Shown here in pieces: positions 37,262 through 49,080 of a stretch of 64,000 nt of DNA. Below the pieces are notes generated by a model. It was given only the letters and a program-made list of their open reading frames with translations, did not search any database and was not told where the DNA came from. This stretch comes from Mallotus nudiflorus. Its lineage: Eukaryota; Streptophyta; Magnoliopsida; Malpighiales; Euphorbiaceae. The stretch is taken from positions 124,001-188,000 of the forward strand of contig CANTUR010000654.1 in NCBI GenBank assembly GCA_947683625.1, written 5' to 3'. The first letter of the stretch is position 1. The number at the start of each line of letters is the position of its first letter. The position numbers and the translations under genes are program-made.

Positions 37262-39800
37262 CTTGCTCAAGCATCCCCCTCGTATGATCCTGACTCATCA
37301 TCATTCATCACAAGGGACGATAACCGTGACTCCACCTCACTAATGCGGTCACGAAAAGCTACACGCTCTCGTTCCCTTTCATGACTAGCAAGATGGTGCT
37401 CAACCTACATTATGCTTTGCATATCATACACTCATTCATAAAACATATGCATAAAATAAATAGGTACAATAAAGAAGGCATACCCTCTAAGTGGTAACAA
37501 ACTCCAAAAAGCACTATTGTGCACTCCTTACAACAATATACCAGTACTGGCCAGAGGAGATAAGGATTTGTAAAAGCAAGCAAATAAGTCAACCATCACT
37601 TACTAAATAAATGAAACACATGCAAGAATAAGAGAAGAACACGAACATGGGTAGCATTAGCAAGGGAAACACTTGATTAGGGAAAGCCAGGTTTAGGCAA
37701 ATTAAAGCTCACTGCTCTGCTTAAGATATTCATCCTAAGCAAAGACAAAGATAATTAAACTGTCAAATCCCTAAGAATGGCATCACTGCAGATAAGCTCT
37801 CATAACCCATGTCCATTATAGTTTATTACTAATAAAGTTTTCTACATGCTTGCAATAAAAGCTTACCGGATTAGAAGAAGCAACTCTCGACGACCCATGT
37901 GATGGCCTAGCCCTCGAACTTGAGGGATGAGATGCATCTGCCTAAGAAGGTGAAGAAGGAAAGGTCTCAGTAGCTACAATATCAATCATTTGAGGGATCA
38001 ATAAGTCAGCATAAGGCAAACCCTCACTCTCCAAGAGGTTCCCAAAGGAGAATCCAATTATAACATCAACAAGATCATTGCTGTAGACCTAGTGACCCCA
38101 AAACATCTCCTTAGGGGGAGGGACAAGAACTCTCCTTATGTATGGTCCATCCCACCAATGATGGACTCGCTCACCCAAATACAACACCCTGCTGATGAGG
38201 CCAGAAAGCAACACAAGTATCTCTGTCAGCTGCTATACAGCCACCATCTTTGCCATCTAGTGAGATCTCACCACCCACCAGCGAAGAAAGGGTAATGATA
38301 AATAAATAATCCTAAAGAAAGGAATAACAAGCAAAATAGAAATCAGACATACCTGATTAGGGGATAGCCTCCTCATGTGGTCTCGGGCTACCGTTCAATC
38401 CTCGATCAAATATGTAGTCTTCCTTATCCAATAAGAATAATAAGAGAAGCCATCCTCCTAAAAATGCTCGATGGACAAACAAGGGAGAATCCCAAACTTA
38501 TATTCCTAGATCTATCAAAATTAGAGGGTCACAAATAATAAACCAAGAGCAAGAAAATAGACAATAAAATTTCTACTCATGTCTAGCATAACTAAACATC
38601 CATAGATCCTTGAGTCACCTCGGCATGCTATGTCAAGTCCTGAGTACATATGAACAAAGGAAGCAACACCCCAACAATACATCAGCAAGCCATCCAGGTC
38701 ACTTAAGACAGGCAACAATCTTAGATCACCTATACCCAAAGGGTTCTAAAAGATAACAACACTCAATAAATAAAAAAATAGTAGGCTAGTTACTCCGCTG
38801 AGACAATACCATCATCATATAAAGCCTGCACAAAAGAAACAAATTCTATATAATGAGCGAAATACAGACAACCAGACTTCATAGGAGTGACTACCCTAAG
38901 AAAATCCCTCATGAGATACCTCCTCACCATAGTAGTGGAACACTCCTCATCACTAAAAGGAATGGGCTCTCAAGAAAAGCTCAAGCTTGTGATAGCAGTA
39001 AAGTCCATCAGGGTAATAGTCACCTTCTCGACAGGTAGATGGAAAGTATGCATCGTGTCCATCCTCTGCTCTATCAATGCAAACATAGGAATCTAACTCG
39101 ATGCATACAAGTCATAAGACAGTGCAACAATCACTCCATTGAAGCTCTTCTTAATAACCATCTGCCTCATGCACATTGGGAGACCGTGATAGTATATACT
39201 AACCTTGTTAAAACTACCAAAAAGCACAGTTATATATCTATAGGGTTACAAATAATAGGTATGCGATCAAACATTTACATAACTACTAAATACTAACACG
39301 TCTCTCTTTGTCACTTAACAGGATCAAAACAACAATAAAGGCTGAAAAGGAAAGCATCGCAACAAGTAGAAAATCATGAAAAGAAAATAAAGCAAGAGCT
39401 ATCAATATCAACACCTACAATAAAGCTAGAAAGACAGTTATAGCAAGAGCTACAAATCTACATATACAATAATCTCATACAGCAAAATAAATAGCAAAGT
39501 AGCCAATGAACAAGTTCTAAAAAATAGGGGCAAAAAGGGACCTACCTCACGATGATGACACACCCAAGCATGAATCTCCAAGCTATGATCAATGGGGATT
39601 GGATCTCCTTGAGAAAGCCTGGATGGCTAAGAACTCTGAGCACCAGATGTGCTAGTCCCAGTTGTGGGCATCCCAACTCCAGTAGCCTCCACAAAGTCAC
39701 CCTCAAGATCAACATCAACATCAACATTAATAAAAATGTCCTCCAGAACCTCAGGATGTTAGGAAACCCTATTTCAAATAAAGGAAAATGGAAATACATA
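37262..39800 (-). pseudogene. PMD gene antisense in the Ogre 3' region
   Basis: Minus-strand exons assemble a PMD protein. A first exon ends at 39546 (GTGAG|gtagg). The central exon has 'QRMDTMHTFHL', 'KVTITLMDFTAIT', 'EPIPFSDEEC' and 'MRDFLRVVTPMKSGCLYFAH' (39060-38840). Next comes an acceptor-like tgtgcag before 'ALYDDGIVSAE'. Another exon has 'YCWGVASFVHMYSGLDIACR' (38690-38600), the WGxAxLxxLY motif. A later one has 'GLPYADLLIPQMID' and a Ser-rich stretch (about 38070-37880). The tail has a charged helix 'HERERERVAFRDRISEVESR' (about 37380-37320) and an acidic end 'MNDDESGSYEGD'. Stops and frameshifts are present, so it is now a pseudogene. It lies wholly inside the Ogre, opposite to its pol. 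Confidence 0.72.
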
Positions 39801-39929
39801 AGCAAAAATAGAGTAGAAAGCACTCACAACATGAAAAAGGGTCAAGAAAAGTCAAAAAATACTCAAAGAAGTTTGGATGAAGCCTCCCAAGACCTCCAAA
39901 ATAGCCTCTTAAGTAAGCACAGAGGGGGG

Positions 39930-40035
39930 GGGGAAGCATGTGACCATGTGCTAGGCATGTGACCACACGCTAGGGACATGACCACGCATGCAAGCATGTG
40001 ATCATGTGCTTTCTATGCACAGTCACACACACTTC
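39930..40035. repeat. ~20-bp repeats 'gcatgtgaccatgtgctag'
   Basis: About four imperfect copies: 'gcatgtgaccatgtgctag', 'gcatgtgaccacacgctag', 'gacatgaccacgcatg' and 'gcatgtgatcatgtgct'. The wording resembles the palindromic U3 block of the Ogre LTRs (27120-27185; 41880-41965). It lies upstream, on the minus strand, of the antisense PMD gene. Confidence 0.65.
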
Positions 40036-40309
40036 CCCCTTGCATGTGCTCTTTTTATAATTTTACATGCACTTTGAGACTTTGCACACTCACTTCTATA
40101 GTCCTAAACTTCCATTTGAGCATAAGATATGCACCAAACTCACATAAAAGTACACTAGTGAGGACTTCATCTGTCTAAAGACACTGCACGTGCACCATTT
40201 TCTTAAAAAAACTCAACATCTTACAAAGGAAAAAGAGTAAGGAAAATTCATTGTAAGAATATTTTACTCCAAACCATCAAAATAACATCTTCAACATGAA
40301 AAATTGCTA

Positions 40310-41050
40310 CATCATTAAAGCATCATCACTACATCATTACTGTATCATCACTGCATCATCATTGCATTATTATTGCATCATCATTACATCACTACTACAC
40401 CACTACTGCATTGTCACCACTATCTCATTCATTGTTTAGAAACATTTGCATTACTTAGAAGCACTCTCATTTATCACTTAGAAGCAATCACATTGCTTAG
40501 AAGCACCCACATTGCTTAGAAACACTTTCACTTCTTAGAAGCACTCTCATTCATTGCTTAGAAGCACTCGTTCATTACTTAAAAGAACTCTCACACCTCA
40601 TTCATTGCTTAGAAGCATTTAAATTTCTTAGGAGCACTCTTGCATTGCTTAGAAGCACTCTCATATCTCATCCATTACTCAAAAGCATTCATAGCACTCT
40701 CATTTAGAAGCACTCACACACATTTCTTAGGAGCATTCGCACTGCTTAAGAGCATTCACACTGCTTAGGAGCATTCTCATTTGCTTAGTAGCATCCTCAT
40801 TTTCATGACACCTAAAAAGGTTATAGTCACATATTCATTTGTGTGACACCTAAGAAGGTTATAGTCACATGTTCATTTGCGTGACATCTAAGAAGGTTAT
40901 AGTCACATGTTCATTTATGTGACACCTAAGATTGTTATAGTCATATGTTCATTTATGTGACACTTAAAAAGGTTATAATTTCATACACATTTTTGTTACT
41001 AGTATCCTCATTAGTGTGACACCTAAAAAGGTTATAGTCGCATCCGCATT
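40310..41050. repeat. Three successive minisatellites in the Ogre 3' region
   Basis: (1) 40310-40425: 'catcatcattgcat'-type units of about 12 bases. (2) About 40430-40795: roughly fifteen copies of a 20-30-base unit built on 'ttgcttagaagcactctcatt'. (3) 40800-41045: five or six copies of a ~46-base unit 'gtgacacctaagaaggttatagtcacatgttcattt'. Variable tandem repeats between pol and the 3' LTR are a known feature of Ogre elements. Confidence 0.85.
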
Positions 41051-41284
41051 CTACACTTTTCATGAATCACAAGCTTGTATATGTCCCAAATACCACCTTG
41101 CATGATGACCAAGTCACAAAAAAATAGCTGCTGACAAAATACAATAATAGTAGTCAAATCTTGACAAGACATCTAGAGACAACCCACAGGTAAGTACCTT
41201 TCTCCTTACCAAAATGTTTTTTATAACTTTGCATTTTGCTTCATATGTATTAACACTAGTGCTAGGTGGCTATACAACACACTT

Positions 41285-41299
41285 GAAGTAGGGGGCAAT
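41285..41299 (+). other. Ogre polypurine tract
   Basis: 'gaagtagggggcaat' lies directly before the 3' LTR and is the expected plus-strand primer site. Confidence 0.7.
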
Positions 41300-43154
41300 T
41301 TTCATACCTCAAATTTGACTGTCCCTAAAAAGGTTTGATGATAAAATGAATCCCCAAGATGACTAGAGTCTGTTCATTCATAACACTCTAAAGTGTGAAA
41401 TCTTAAAACACCCAATCGACCCCACCAGTGTGCAAAATTGATCACCAGGTCATTAAGTTGTGCTCTGACCTTGTGAAATATGAATAATCAAAACAACAAG
41501 AGGTTTATTTTGAGAAAACTCCTCTCATAATACTCAGCTTGTCAAGCTAGTGCATATTTTGTTAAATCGGGACCTAGCTTCATGAACAAATGGAAATTAA
41601 TTTGATAAAACAGACTTCAAAAACACATCTGGAAGGCACTAAAATCTCTTAAAGTGGTCCTAGAATGGTCCAACACAACCCGGGTATCAATGCATATCAC
41701 TTTGAAGTGAGCATAAACACCCTTAGGTGTCATGTGCTAAAATCGAAGCTGAACTTAGTAGAACGGACTCCAGAAATGCATTCGAAAGGCCAAAAACCCT
41801 AAGAATCAACCTTAGAACAATGCGCATAGAACCTGAGAAGAGCACGTAGACCATCAAAGTGCACGTGAAAAAGCACATTGGCTAGCATGGCCATGCGCTA
41901 AGTGCTTGACCGCATGCATACTATGCGTGGTCACGTGCACTTGGCATGGCCACACACAAAAATTCCCTCACATGTATTTGACCACGCCTACACCACCCCA
42001 TTCCACACATTTTTTCCTATAAATAGACCTCTATATACCCCATTTTGGAGGGGGGAAGCAAGTGAAGATAGACACACACTCAAGAGTCAGTCTGATCGAA
42101 GGTGCAGAAAACCCTTTCCCATACATTTTTCGCTCTTCCACTGCCTTTCCTTTAGGTTATTAGATCCCTTTTTCCACTAAACCTAGCTTCATCTTTGTCA
42201 AAGCACGCGTTAGAGGTATACATTCTAGCATCATTCTACTATCATTTTGAACCTCTCAATGAGGAAAGATTGATAATCTCTCAAAGCTAGAGCTTTAAAG
42301 TTCACACAAGCTGAGTCAAGTCTAAGGACCACAAAATCATTTTAGCACATTTATTTTACTGCACTGCATTTTATTTTACTATTGCCAACATTTAGGAATA
42401 ATTTTGTGCTTATGTGATGAGACTAGTAATCTTGCATGCTACATGAATAATATATGTGTTATTATGCTTATTTTACATCATTACTCTGCATCCTCTATTT
42501 CTAAAACCATGAAATCACATCATAAATATCAATAATGTGAAAGGTTTATACCCCATAATAGAGTCATCATACTCTCAGTCTAGTGATGACCTTATGCATC
42601 CTTTATATTATCATCATTCATCATTATAGTATAAATAATCACTGTAAGCATGATCATCCTATCATTCATCAAATAAGTTGTGTAAATGATCATGTTATCT
42701 TTATAGAGCAGTCATATTAGATTTACTTTTTCATAATTTTTTTCTTTTTATATGTATTTTATTAGGAAAGCGATGTAATAAAATTCTCAGCATTATTATC
42801 CTATATTTTCTTATGTATTGTGTGAATGCTATATGAAATGTCATCACTAAAACTAGGGTGTTGTGATAATTATATATCGAATATCATATAATGAAAAAAT
42901 TAAAAAAGTAGATGCTATCTCCTGAACTCAAAAATATCTGTTTGGGATAATACTCACCGAGTGACTCGATGTTATCCCTTGCTTTCCCCGATTTTCTAAA
43001 AATTGGGTGGTGACTCCACAAAATCAAAAGTGTCTCATCCCCCCGAGACCAATCACTTTTCCCTATTCAATAAAGTTGGCATGTCCCTCAGAAATGAAAA
43101 CACTAACAAAAACATAAAAAGGAATGCCCAATCCAATCCTGAAGGTCACTTATA
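41300..43154 (+). repeat. Ogre 3' LTR
   Basis: 1855 bp, matching 26547-28387 with scattered substitutions. TATA box TATAAATA at 42018-42025. The upstream palindromic block (about 41890-41942) is kept in altered form ('tgaccgcat', 'atgcgtggtca', 'cacgtgcac'). Ends 'cacttata' before the target-site copy ATGAC. Confidence 0.88.
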
Positions 43155-43599
43155 ATGACACAACATTCTAGATGTCATGTGAGTGCTCAATGTTTAACAC
43201 GGCATAGTGATGCCATGTAACAGTCTTTATGTGAATTTAAAGATTTAACATGGCATGGTGATGCCGTGTGAAGAAGCCGTGATGCATTTTGTGTCTTGTG
43301 GAGTTTTAAGACACGATGTGAAAATGCCATATCAACATGTCGTGCAGTGTGCATATAAATTTGTATATTTTAAGTTGAAGTTGTGTACCTAGACACGGCC
43401 TATTACACAATTATGCAATTCCCCATATGACTATGCAAACTTGCTCCTTAAAGCAATAGCTCGTTGTGACGATTGAATTCTTGATCCTATAGAGAAGTTA
43501 AGTAAATTACTTAATAAATACAAACATAAAAGGGAAAAAAAGACTAGAAAAAAATGAGAGTAAAAAGGAAAAATGATTGGGTTGCCTCCCAATTAGTGA
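43155..43599 (-). repeat. Palindrome-rich Athila spacer, right part
   Basis: Contains two hairpins of the same design: CACGGCAT-agtg-ATGCCATG (about 43200-43219) and ACATGGCAT-ggtg-ATGCCGTGT (about 43247-43268). In each, 8-9-bp arms with one G.T pair enclose a 4-base loop. Together with 26200-26546 it forms the spacer between Athila integrase and its third ORF. Confidence 0.65.
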
Positions 43600-46500
43600 T
43601 TTTTAAAGGTCTTTAGCTCAACTATTTTGTGATGAGCACAAACTAGATATATGAGTGTATAAGAGACACTCTTTAAGCTAGCTTCTTGTGAAAAGTAGGG
43701 CTTGAGACATTGCCCGTTAACTTTGAAGTTTCATTTGCCTTATTAAAAAGCTTAACTACATCGTGAGGGAAGACTTGCTTGATTCTAAAAGGTCCAAACC
43801 ATCAAGACTTGAGTTTCCTTGGCAATAGCTTTAGTCTACAGTTGAATAGCAACACCAAATCCCCTTCTTGAAACTCTTTCTTCTACAAATGTTTATCATG
43901 CCACTTCTTGGTTCTTTCCTTGTATATTTTAGCATTCTCATAGGCATCAATGTGAAACTCTTCAAGTTCATTCAATTGAAGGAGCCTTTTTGCACCAACC
44001 TTTACTAAGTCAAAATTTAGAAACCTCATAGCCCATAATGCTTTATGCTCTAACTCAATTGGGCGATGACATGATTTCCCAAAAACTAGTCAAAATGGCA
44101 AAGTCCTAATTAGAATTTTGAAAGCAGTTCCATATGCCCATAGTGCATCATCCAACCAAATGTACCAATCATTTCTCAAGACATTAACTATCTTCTCCAA
44201 TGTAATCTTCAGTTCTCTATTTTAAGATTTCCACTTATCCACTGGTATGAGGGTGGTAAGGTGTAGCCACTTTATGCTTGACCCTATATTTTGCTAAGAG
44301 AGATTCAAATTAATGATTTTAGAAGTGAGAACCACCATCACTAATTATAGCTCTAGGTGTATCAAAGCGAGTAAATATGTTCCTCCGGAGGAACTTATTG
44401 ACTACTTTTGCATTGTTAGTTGGCAAAGCGATTGCTTCCATCCACTTAGACATATAATCAACCCTAACCAATATATATTTGTTTCCATAGGTGCTTAGGA
44501 AAGGTCCCATGAAATTAATTCCCCAAACATCAAATAGTTCAATCTCAATAATATTTGTAAGAGGCATTTCATTCCATTTGCTAATGTTTCCTATCATTTG
44601 GCAACAATTACACCTGAGTAAAAATTGCCTAACATCTTTAAAAAAAGAGGGCCAGTATAATCTACTTTAAAGTACCTTTACTACTATTTTGGTATAACTT
44701 GGATGCCCCCCACACTTAAGTGAATGTCAATGAGTGAGTACTTCTGAAATTTCTTCATCTAGAATGCACCTTCTTAATAATCCATCCACACACCTCTTAT
44801 ATAAAAAAGGCTCATCATAAAAGTATTGATGAGAGTCCCAAAATAATTTCTTCTTTTGATGGTAGTTAATGTCTAGTGGAAGAACACCATATGCTAGGTA
44901 ATTCACAAAAGTTATATTGTAGGGAATGCTTTGCTAGACTCTCATGAGTTATTCTCTTGGAAGGTCATCTAAGATTGGAATAGTGTTTGGATTGGTACTT
45001 CGCTCAAGGTGGGAAAGGTGATCAGTAACTAAATTCACTGTTCCTTTACGATCTTGAATCTCTAAGTCAAATTCTTGTAAAAGAAGGATCCAACAAATGA
45101 GTCTTGGTTTAGCATCCTTCTTTACTATAGGGTACTTAAAGGCTGAGTGGTCGATATAGACAATCACTTTGCTTCCTACTAAATATGAACAAAATTTTTC
45201 CATAGCATATACCACTACCAAAAGTTCCTTCTCAGTTGTTACATAGTTTTTTTGAGCTTCATCGAGGGTGTGGCTTATATAGTAGATGGCATAGGCTTGT
45301 TTATTATTTCGTTGCCCTAAGACAACTCTTGCATAATTGCTAGCATCACACATGATTTTAAAAGGAAGATTCCAGTATGGTGGTTATAGGACAAGTGCTG
45401 AAATAAGTGCCTCTTTCAACCTGTGGAAATCAAAAGGACATTCATCAGAAAATTCAAAAGGAATGTCCTTGGCAAGAAAATTAGTCAAAGGTTTAGTAAT
45501 TTTGGAAATATACTTGATGAAACACTGGTACAACTTAGCGTGTCCCAGAAAACTTTGTATTCCCTTCACATAGGTAGGGGGTGGAAGTATTTCTATAACT
45601 TCAGTTTTTTCCCTATTGACTTTAATGCCATTTTCAAACACAATGTGCCCAAGCACCACTCCTTTAGTCACTATAAAGTGACACTTTTCCTAGTTCAGCA
45701 CAAGGTTAGTGTCTTCACATCTCTATAACACTTTAGATAGATTATCAAGGCAATTATCAAAAGAAGAACTGTATATAGAGAAATAATCCATAGAGACTTC
45801 CATTGTGTCCTTAACAAGATAAAAAAATATAGACATCATAGATCATTGGAAAGTAGCAGGTGCATTACACAGCCTGATAGGCATTCTTCTATATGCATAA
45901 GTTCCATAAGGACATGTGAATGTGGGTTTCTCTTTGTCATTAGGATGTATAGGAATTTGAAAAAAAAAAATAAAGTATCCATCCAAGTAATAGAAGAATG
46001 AATGATTCGCTAACCTTTATAAAAGTTAGTTGATGAATGGTAAAGGGAAGTGATCTTTCCTAGTGGCCTTGTTTAATTTTCTATAATCAATGAACATGTG
46101 CCAATATATGACAGTCCTAGTTAGGATCAACTCATTGTTCTCATTTTTCACTACCATCATACTCCCTTCTTAGGGACTATATGGATTGGGCTAACCCACT
46201 GACTATCCGAGATAGGATAGATAATTCTTGCATCAAGCTACTTTATAATCTCTTTCTTAACTACCACTTTTATGTTAGGGTTTAGCCTTCTTTGATGTTC
46301 TATGGTGGGCTTAGCATCATTTTCCATGCGAAACCTATGCATGCATATTAAAGCACTAATCCCCTTTAGGTCATCTATGGTGTAACCTATGATCTTCCTA
46401 TGAGACCTAATTCTCCTAAGTAATTTTTCTACTTATTCATTAGTCAACTCAACATTCACAATGATAAGATATATAGAGTCAGGGCCAAGAAAAGCATACC

Positions 46501-47340
46501 TCCATGATGAAGGAAGAGCTTTGAGCTCTCTACCTTAAGTGCATTTTCCTCCTCAATCATACTAAAGCTTTCTAATAAAAAGGGTAAGGGCTCATACCTG
46601 GTTGATTTATGTTTATTCAATGTTGGACTTGCACTAAGGTAGTGTTCATACTTTTCCACCTCTTCATCAGTGTCTTCCTTTATAACATCATGGATCAAGC
46701 ATGCTTCTAAGGAGTCATAGGTGAGTTTCTTTTTAAAGGTCGTTTGCTTACAGCTTTGTATCACATCTACTTTAAAATTTGATCCCTTACTATTTTGTCA
46801 TTGTGAAAACATCAAACTCCACCTTATTATCTCAAATTTCTAGCAAAATATTTCCTCTCTTGATGTCTATGATTACTTTCGCTGTGGATTGGAATGGTCG
46901 TCCTAGTATGATTAGAATGTGGTGACCTTCCTCCATTTCCAGGATGATGAAATCTCCTAGTACATAATAGTTTCCAACTTTGTCCAAAACCTCTTATAGA
47001 ATTCCTTAAGGGTATATGATAGAACTGTTTGTAAGTTGTAGCGACACCATCTTGGGTTGTGGTTCACTGATATTGAGTCATCTACAAAAGGAAAGAGGAA
47101 TTATACTTGCACTTGCACTAAGATCACACAGAGATTTAATTATAAATTAGTTTCCAATAGTACAAGGGATAATGATACTCCCTGGATCTTTAGCTTTTAA
47201 GGAAGCTTATTTTGAGTGACAACACTGCATTCCTCATTGATCGAAATGGTTTCATGATCCTCCATTTTCTCTTATATAAGATGATGTCTTTTAAGAATAT
47301 GGAGTATGCAAGCATGGTGTTGATCACCTCTAGGAGAGGT
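43600..47340 (-). pseudogene. Athila pol remnant (protease, RT, RNase H, integrase)
   Basis: Protease (47340 to about 46840): 'CDLSASASIIPLSF', where the DLGAS active-site context is altered, and 'ILIILGRPFQSTAKVIIDI'. The linker is open at 46456-46764. RT (about 46250-45370): 'WVSPIHIVPKKG', 'MFIDYRKLNKATRKDHFPLP' and 'MDYFSIYSSSFDNCL', in which the second Asp of the MDDF box is Tyr; then 'GHIVFENGIKV'. RNase H (45353-44949): 'MCDASNYA', 'TTEKELLVVVYAMEKF', 'DHLSHLER'. Integrase (44900-43600): zinc domain, then the open stretch 44597-44319 with 'LFDVWGINFMGPF', 'DYMSKWMEAIALPTNNAKVV' and 'AIISDGGSHF', then 'HPHTSGQVE' and a C-terminal 'KKWHDKHL' zone in other frames. Confidence 0.85.
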
Positions 47341-48849
47341 ATGCTTAGTTTCAGCTACTAGAATGACTTTATGAACTTCTTAAACTACATGTCTAACTTA
47401 GATTTTTATTGCCTTTGTGGAAAAGACAATAGTGGTACTAAAAGTGGTGAGTCCTTCTTTTCCTAATCCTTATTCTATGAATACTCAGTCTTCTCCTTTT
47501 GGGTGTTACTAACAGTTTCTGCAACTTTGTTCTTAGTCTCTATTTCAAGCAATTGCTTTTTGCTTCTAAGTATAATTTCCTTAGCTTATTCTCTAGGATT
47601 TTGAGGTTGATTGGGAAATATTCCACTATACTTTGAACTTGAAGCTTATGATGAAATTTAGTTTTCTAACATCTTGTTATGGGCAAAAAGTTATCCCACT
47701 AAGATGTTATATTCTTTATCACTTCCTTATACTCCTCTTGGTTTTTTAGGAATTTTCCATCATCACTTCGAGATTAGACTTCAGTTCACTTTCTCTCTGA
47801 GGGAAGCCATTCTTCTGCTGAAATTTAGGAGCCAGTTGTTTGAACCGTTAATGGGTATTTTGTAATCCTCCTTAGTTAGACCATGAAAAGTTTGGATGAT
47901 TTTACCAACCTGGATTATAGCTATTTGAGTAGGGATTCCCTTGATTCCTTTGGAAATTATTGAGTGCATTTAACTGCTCAATGGAGGGATCCTGAGAAAA
48001 ACCTCCTTGACACTCTACGGTTGAATTTCCTCCTCCACAATTGTTAAAGGAATAAGCAACCATAGGATTAGAGACTATAGTGGACGCCAGTAATTTTTTG
48101 GTAAGCAAATCAATCTTTGCATTAAAGAGATTCAAACTATCCACTTCATGTATTCCTATAACTTTCTTTGGTGCACTTCTCTCACCATGCCATTGGTAGC
48201 TACTGGATGCCATAGTCTTAAGAAGATTATAGGCATCATCAGGCATCTTGCTCATGAATGAACCTTGGGCAGTTGCATCGATAGTGATCCTCATTGGCTC
48301 TGTTAGGCCTTGGTATAAGGTTTGAATAAGCAACCATTATGGAACTCCATGGTAAGGATATTGTCTTTATAAATCCTTGAAATGTTTCTAAGCCTCATAA
48401 AGAGATTCTCTATCATATTGGGTGAAACTTGTGATCTCCTGTCTGAACTTTGCTATTTTTCCTAGTGGGAAATACTCACCCAAGAATGTCCTTGATAGTG
48501 TATCCCATGAAGTAATTGATTGTGGTGCTAAAGAGTGCAGCCATAGCTTAGCTTTATCCCTCAGAGTAAAAGGGAATAATCTAAGCTTTAATGCATCAGG
48601 ATTAACCCCATTCATCTTGAATGTATCACAAATCTCCAAAAATTAAGCTAAATGGGCATTAGGATCCTCATTTAGTAGACCTCCAAACTGGAATTATGAG
48701 ATCATCTAGATTATCACTGGCTTGATCTCAAATGTGTTGGCATTGATAGTTAGCCTGACAATGTTATTATGGGTATCTCCTAGATTAGGCATTGTGTGCT
48801 CTTGAAAAGCACGATTCCTACCTAGTGGTGGTGCTTGATCTTCATCCAT
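47340..48849 (-). pseudogene. Athila gag remnant
   Basis: The start ATG at 48849 gives 'MDEDQAPPLGRNRAFQEHTM', usual for Athila gag. After stops come 'EICDTFKMNGVNPDALKLRL', 'LWLHSLAPQSITSWDTL' and 'FRQEITSFTQYDRESLYEA' (48639-48388). Next are 'LYQGLTEPMRITIDATAQGS', 'DDAYNLLKTMASSSYQW' and 'NNFQRNQGNPYSNSYNPGW' (48333-47902). The later part (47900-47340) is a low-complexity, frameshifted linker leading to 'MKPFRSMRNAVLSLK' just before protease. Confidence 0.85.
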
Positions 48850-49054
48850 CTTTTGCTTGCCTTTTTCATGCTTTTCCTTTCAATTTTGATTACACGATTT
48901 CAGGGTTGATCTTTTCTAAGTTCGTCCCCTTGGATTGAGTGTTCATAAACTAGCAAAAGTTACCTAAAAAACCAATTAGAAAATTAAATTAAAATTAAAG
49001 AAAAAAATAATAGTCTAAGAAAAGTAAAAATTAAATTAATATCAATATTGCCAG

Positions 49055-49072
49055 TCCCTAGCAACGACGCTA
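49055..49072 (-). other. Degraded Athila primer-binding site (tRNA-Asp type)
   Basis: The minus strand reads TAGCGTCGTTGCTAGGGA. The Athila consensus is TGGCGCCGTTGCCGGGGA. The four differences are all G-to-A or C-to-T transitions. Confidence 0.85.
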
Positions 49073-49080
49073 AAAACTTA

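Larger units (their letters stand above)
26547..43154 (+). mobile_element. Ogre/Tat-lineage Ty3/Gypsy element
   Basis: 16.6 kb, flanked by ATGAC (26542-26546 and 43155-43159). It has LTRs of about 1.85 kb, a PBS TGGTGACTCCACTGAGGA of the tRNA-Arg type used by Ogre/Tat elements, a long leader, gag (30970 to about 31960), pol with a second RNase H domain (about 32200-36506), and a long 3' region. The 3' region holds an antisense PMD gene and several minisatellites, then a polypurine tract (41285-41299). The extra RNase H and the repeat-rich 3' region are Tat/Ogre hallmarks. Terminal TG and CA appear as TA, in line with deamination. Confidence 0.9.

Noticed and set aside
39552..39962. 136-codon + strand ORF and 93-codon minus ORF
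   Set aside because: Shadows of the antisense PMD first exon; the Asn/Ile repeat is the reverse reading of its Asp/Val run.
40430..41050. CRISPR-like array
   Set aside because: Units are contiguous imperfect minisatellites without unique spacers, inside a plant retrotransposon.
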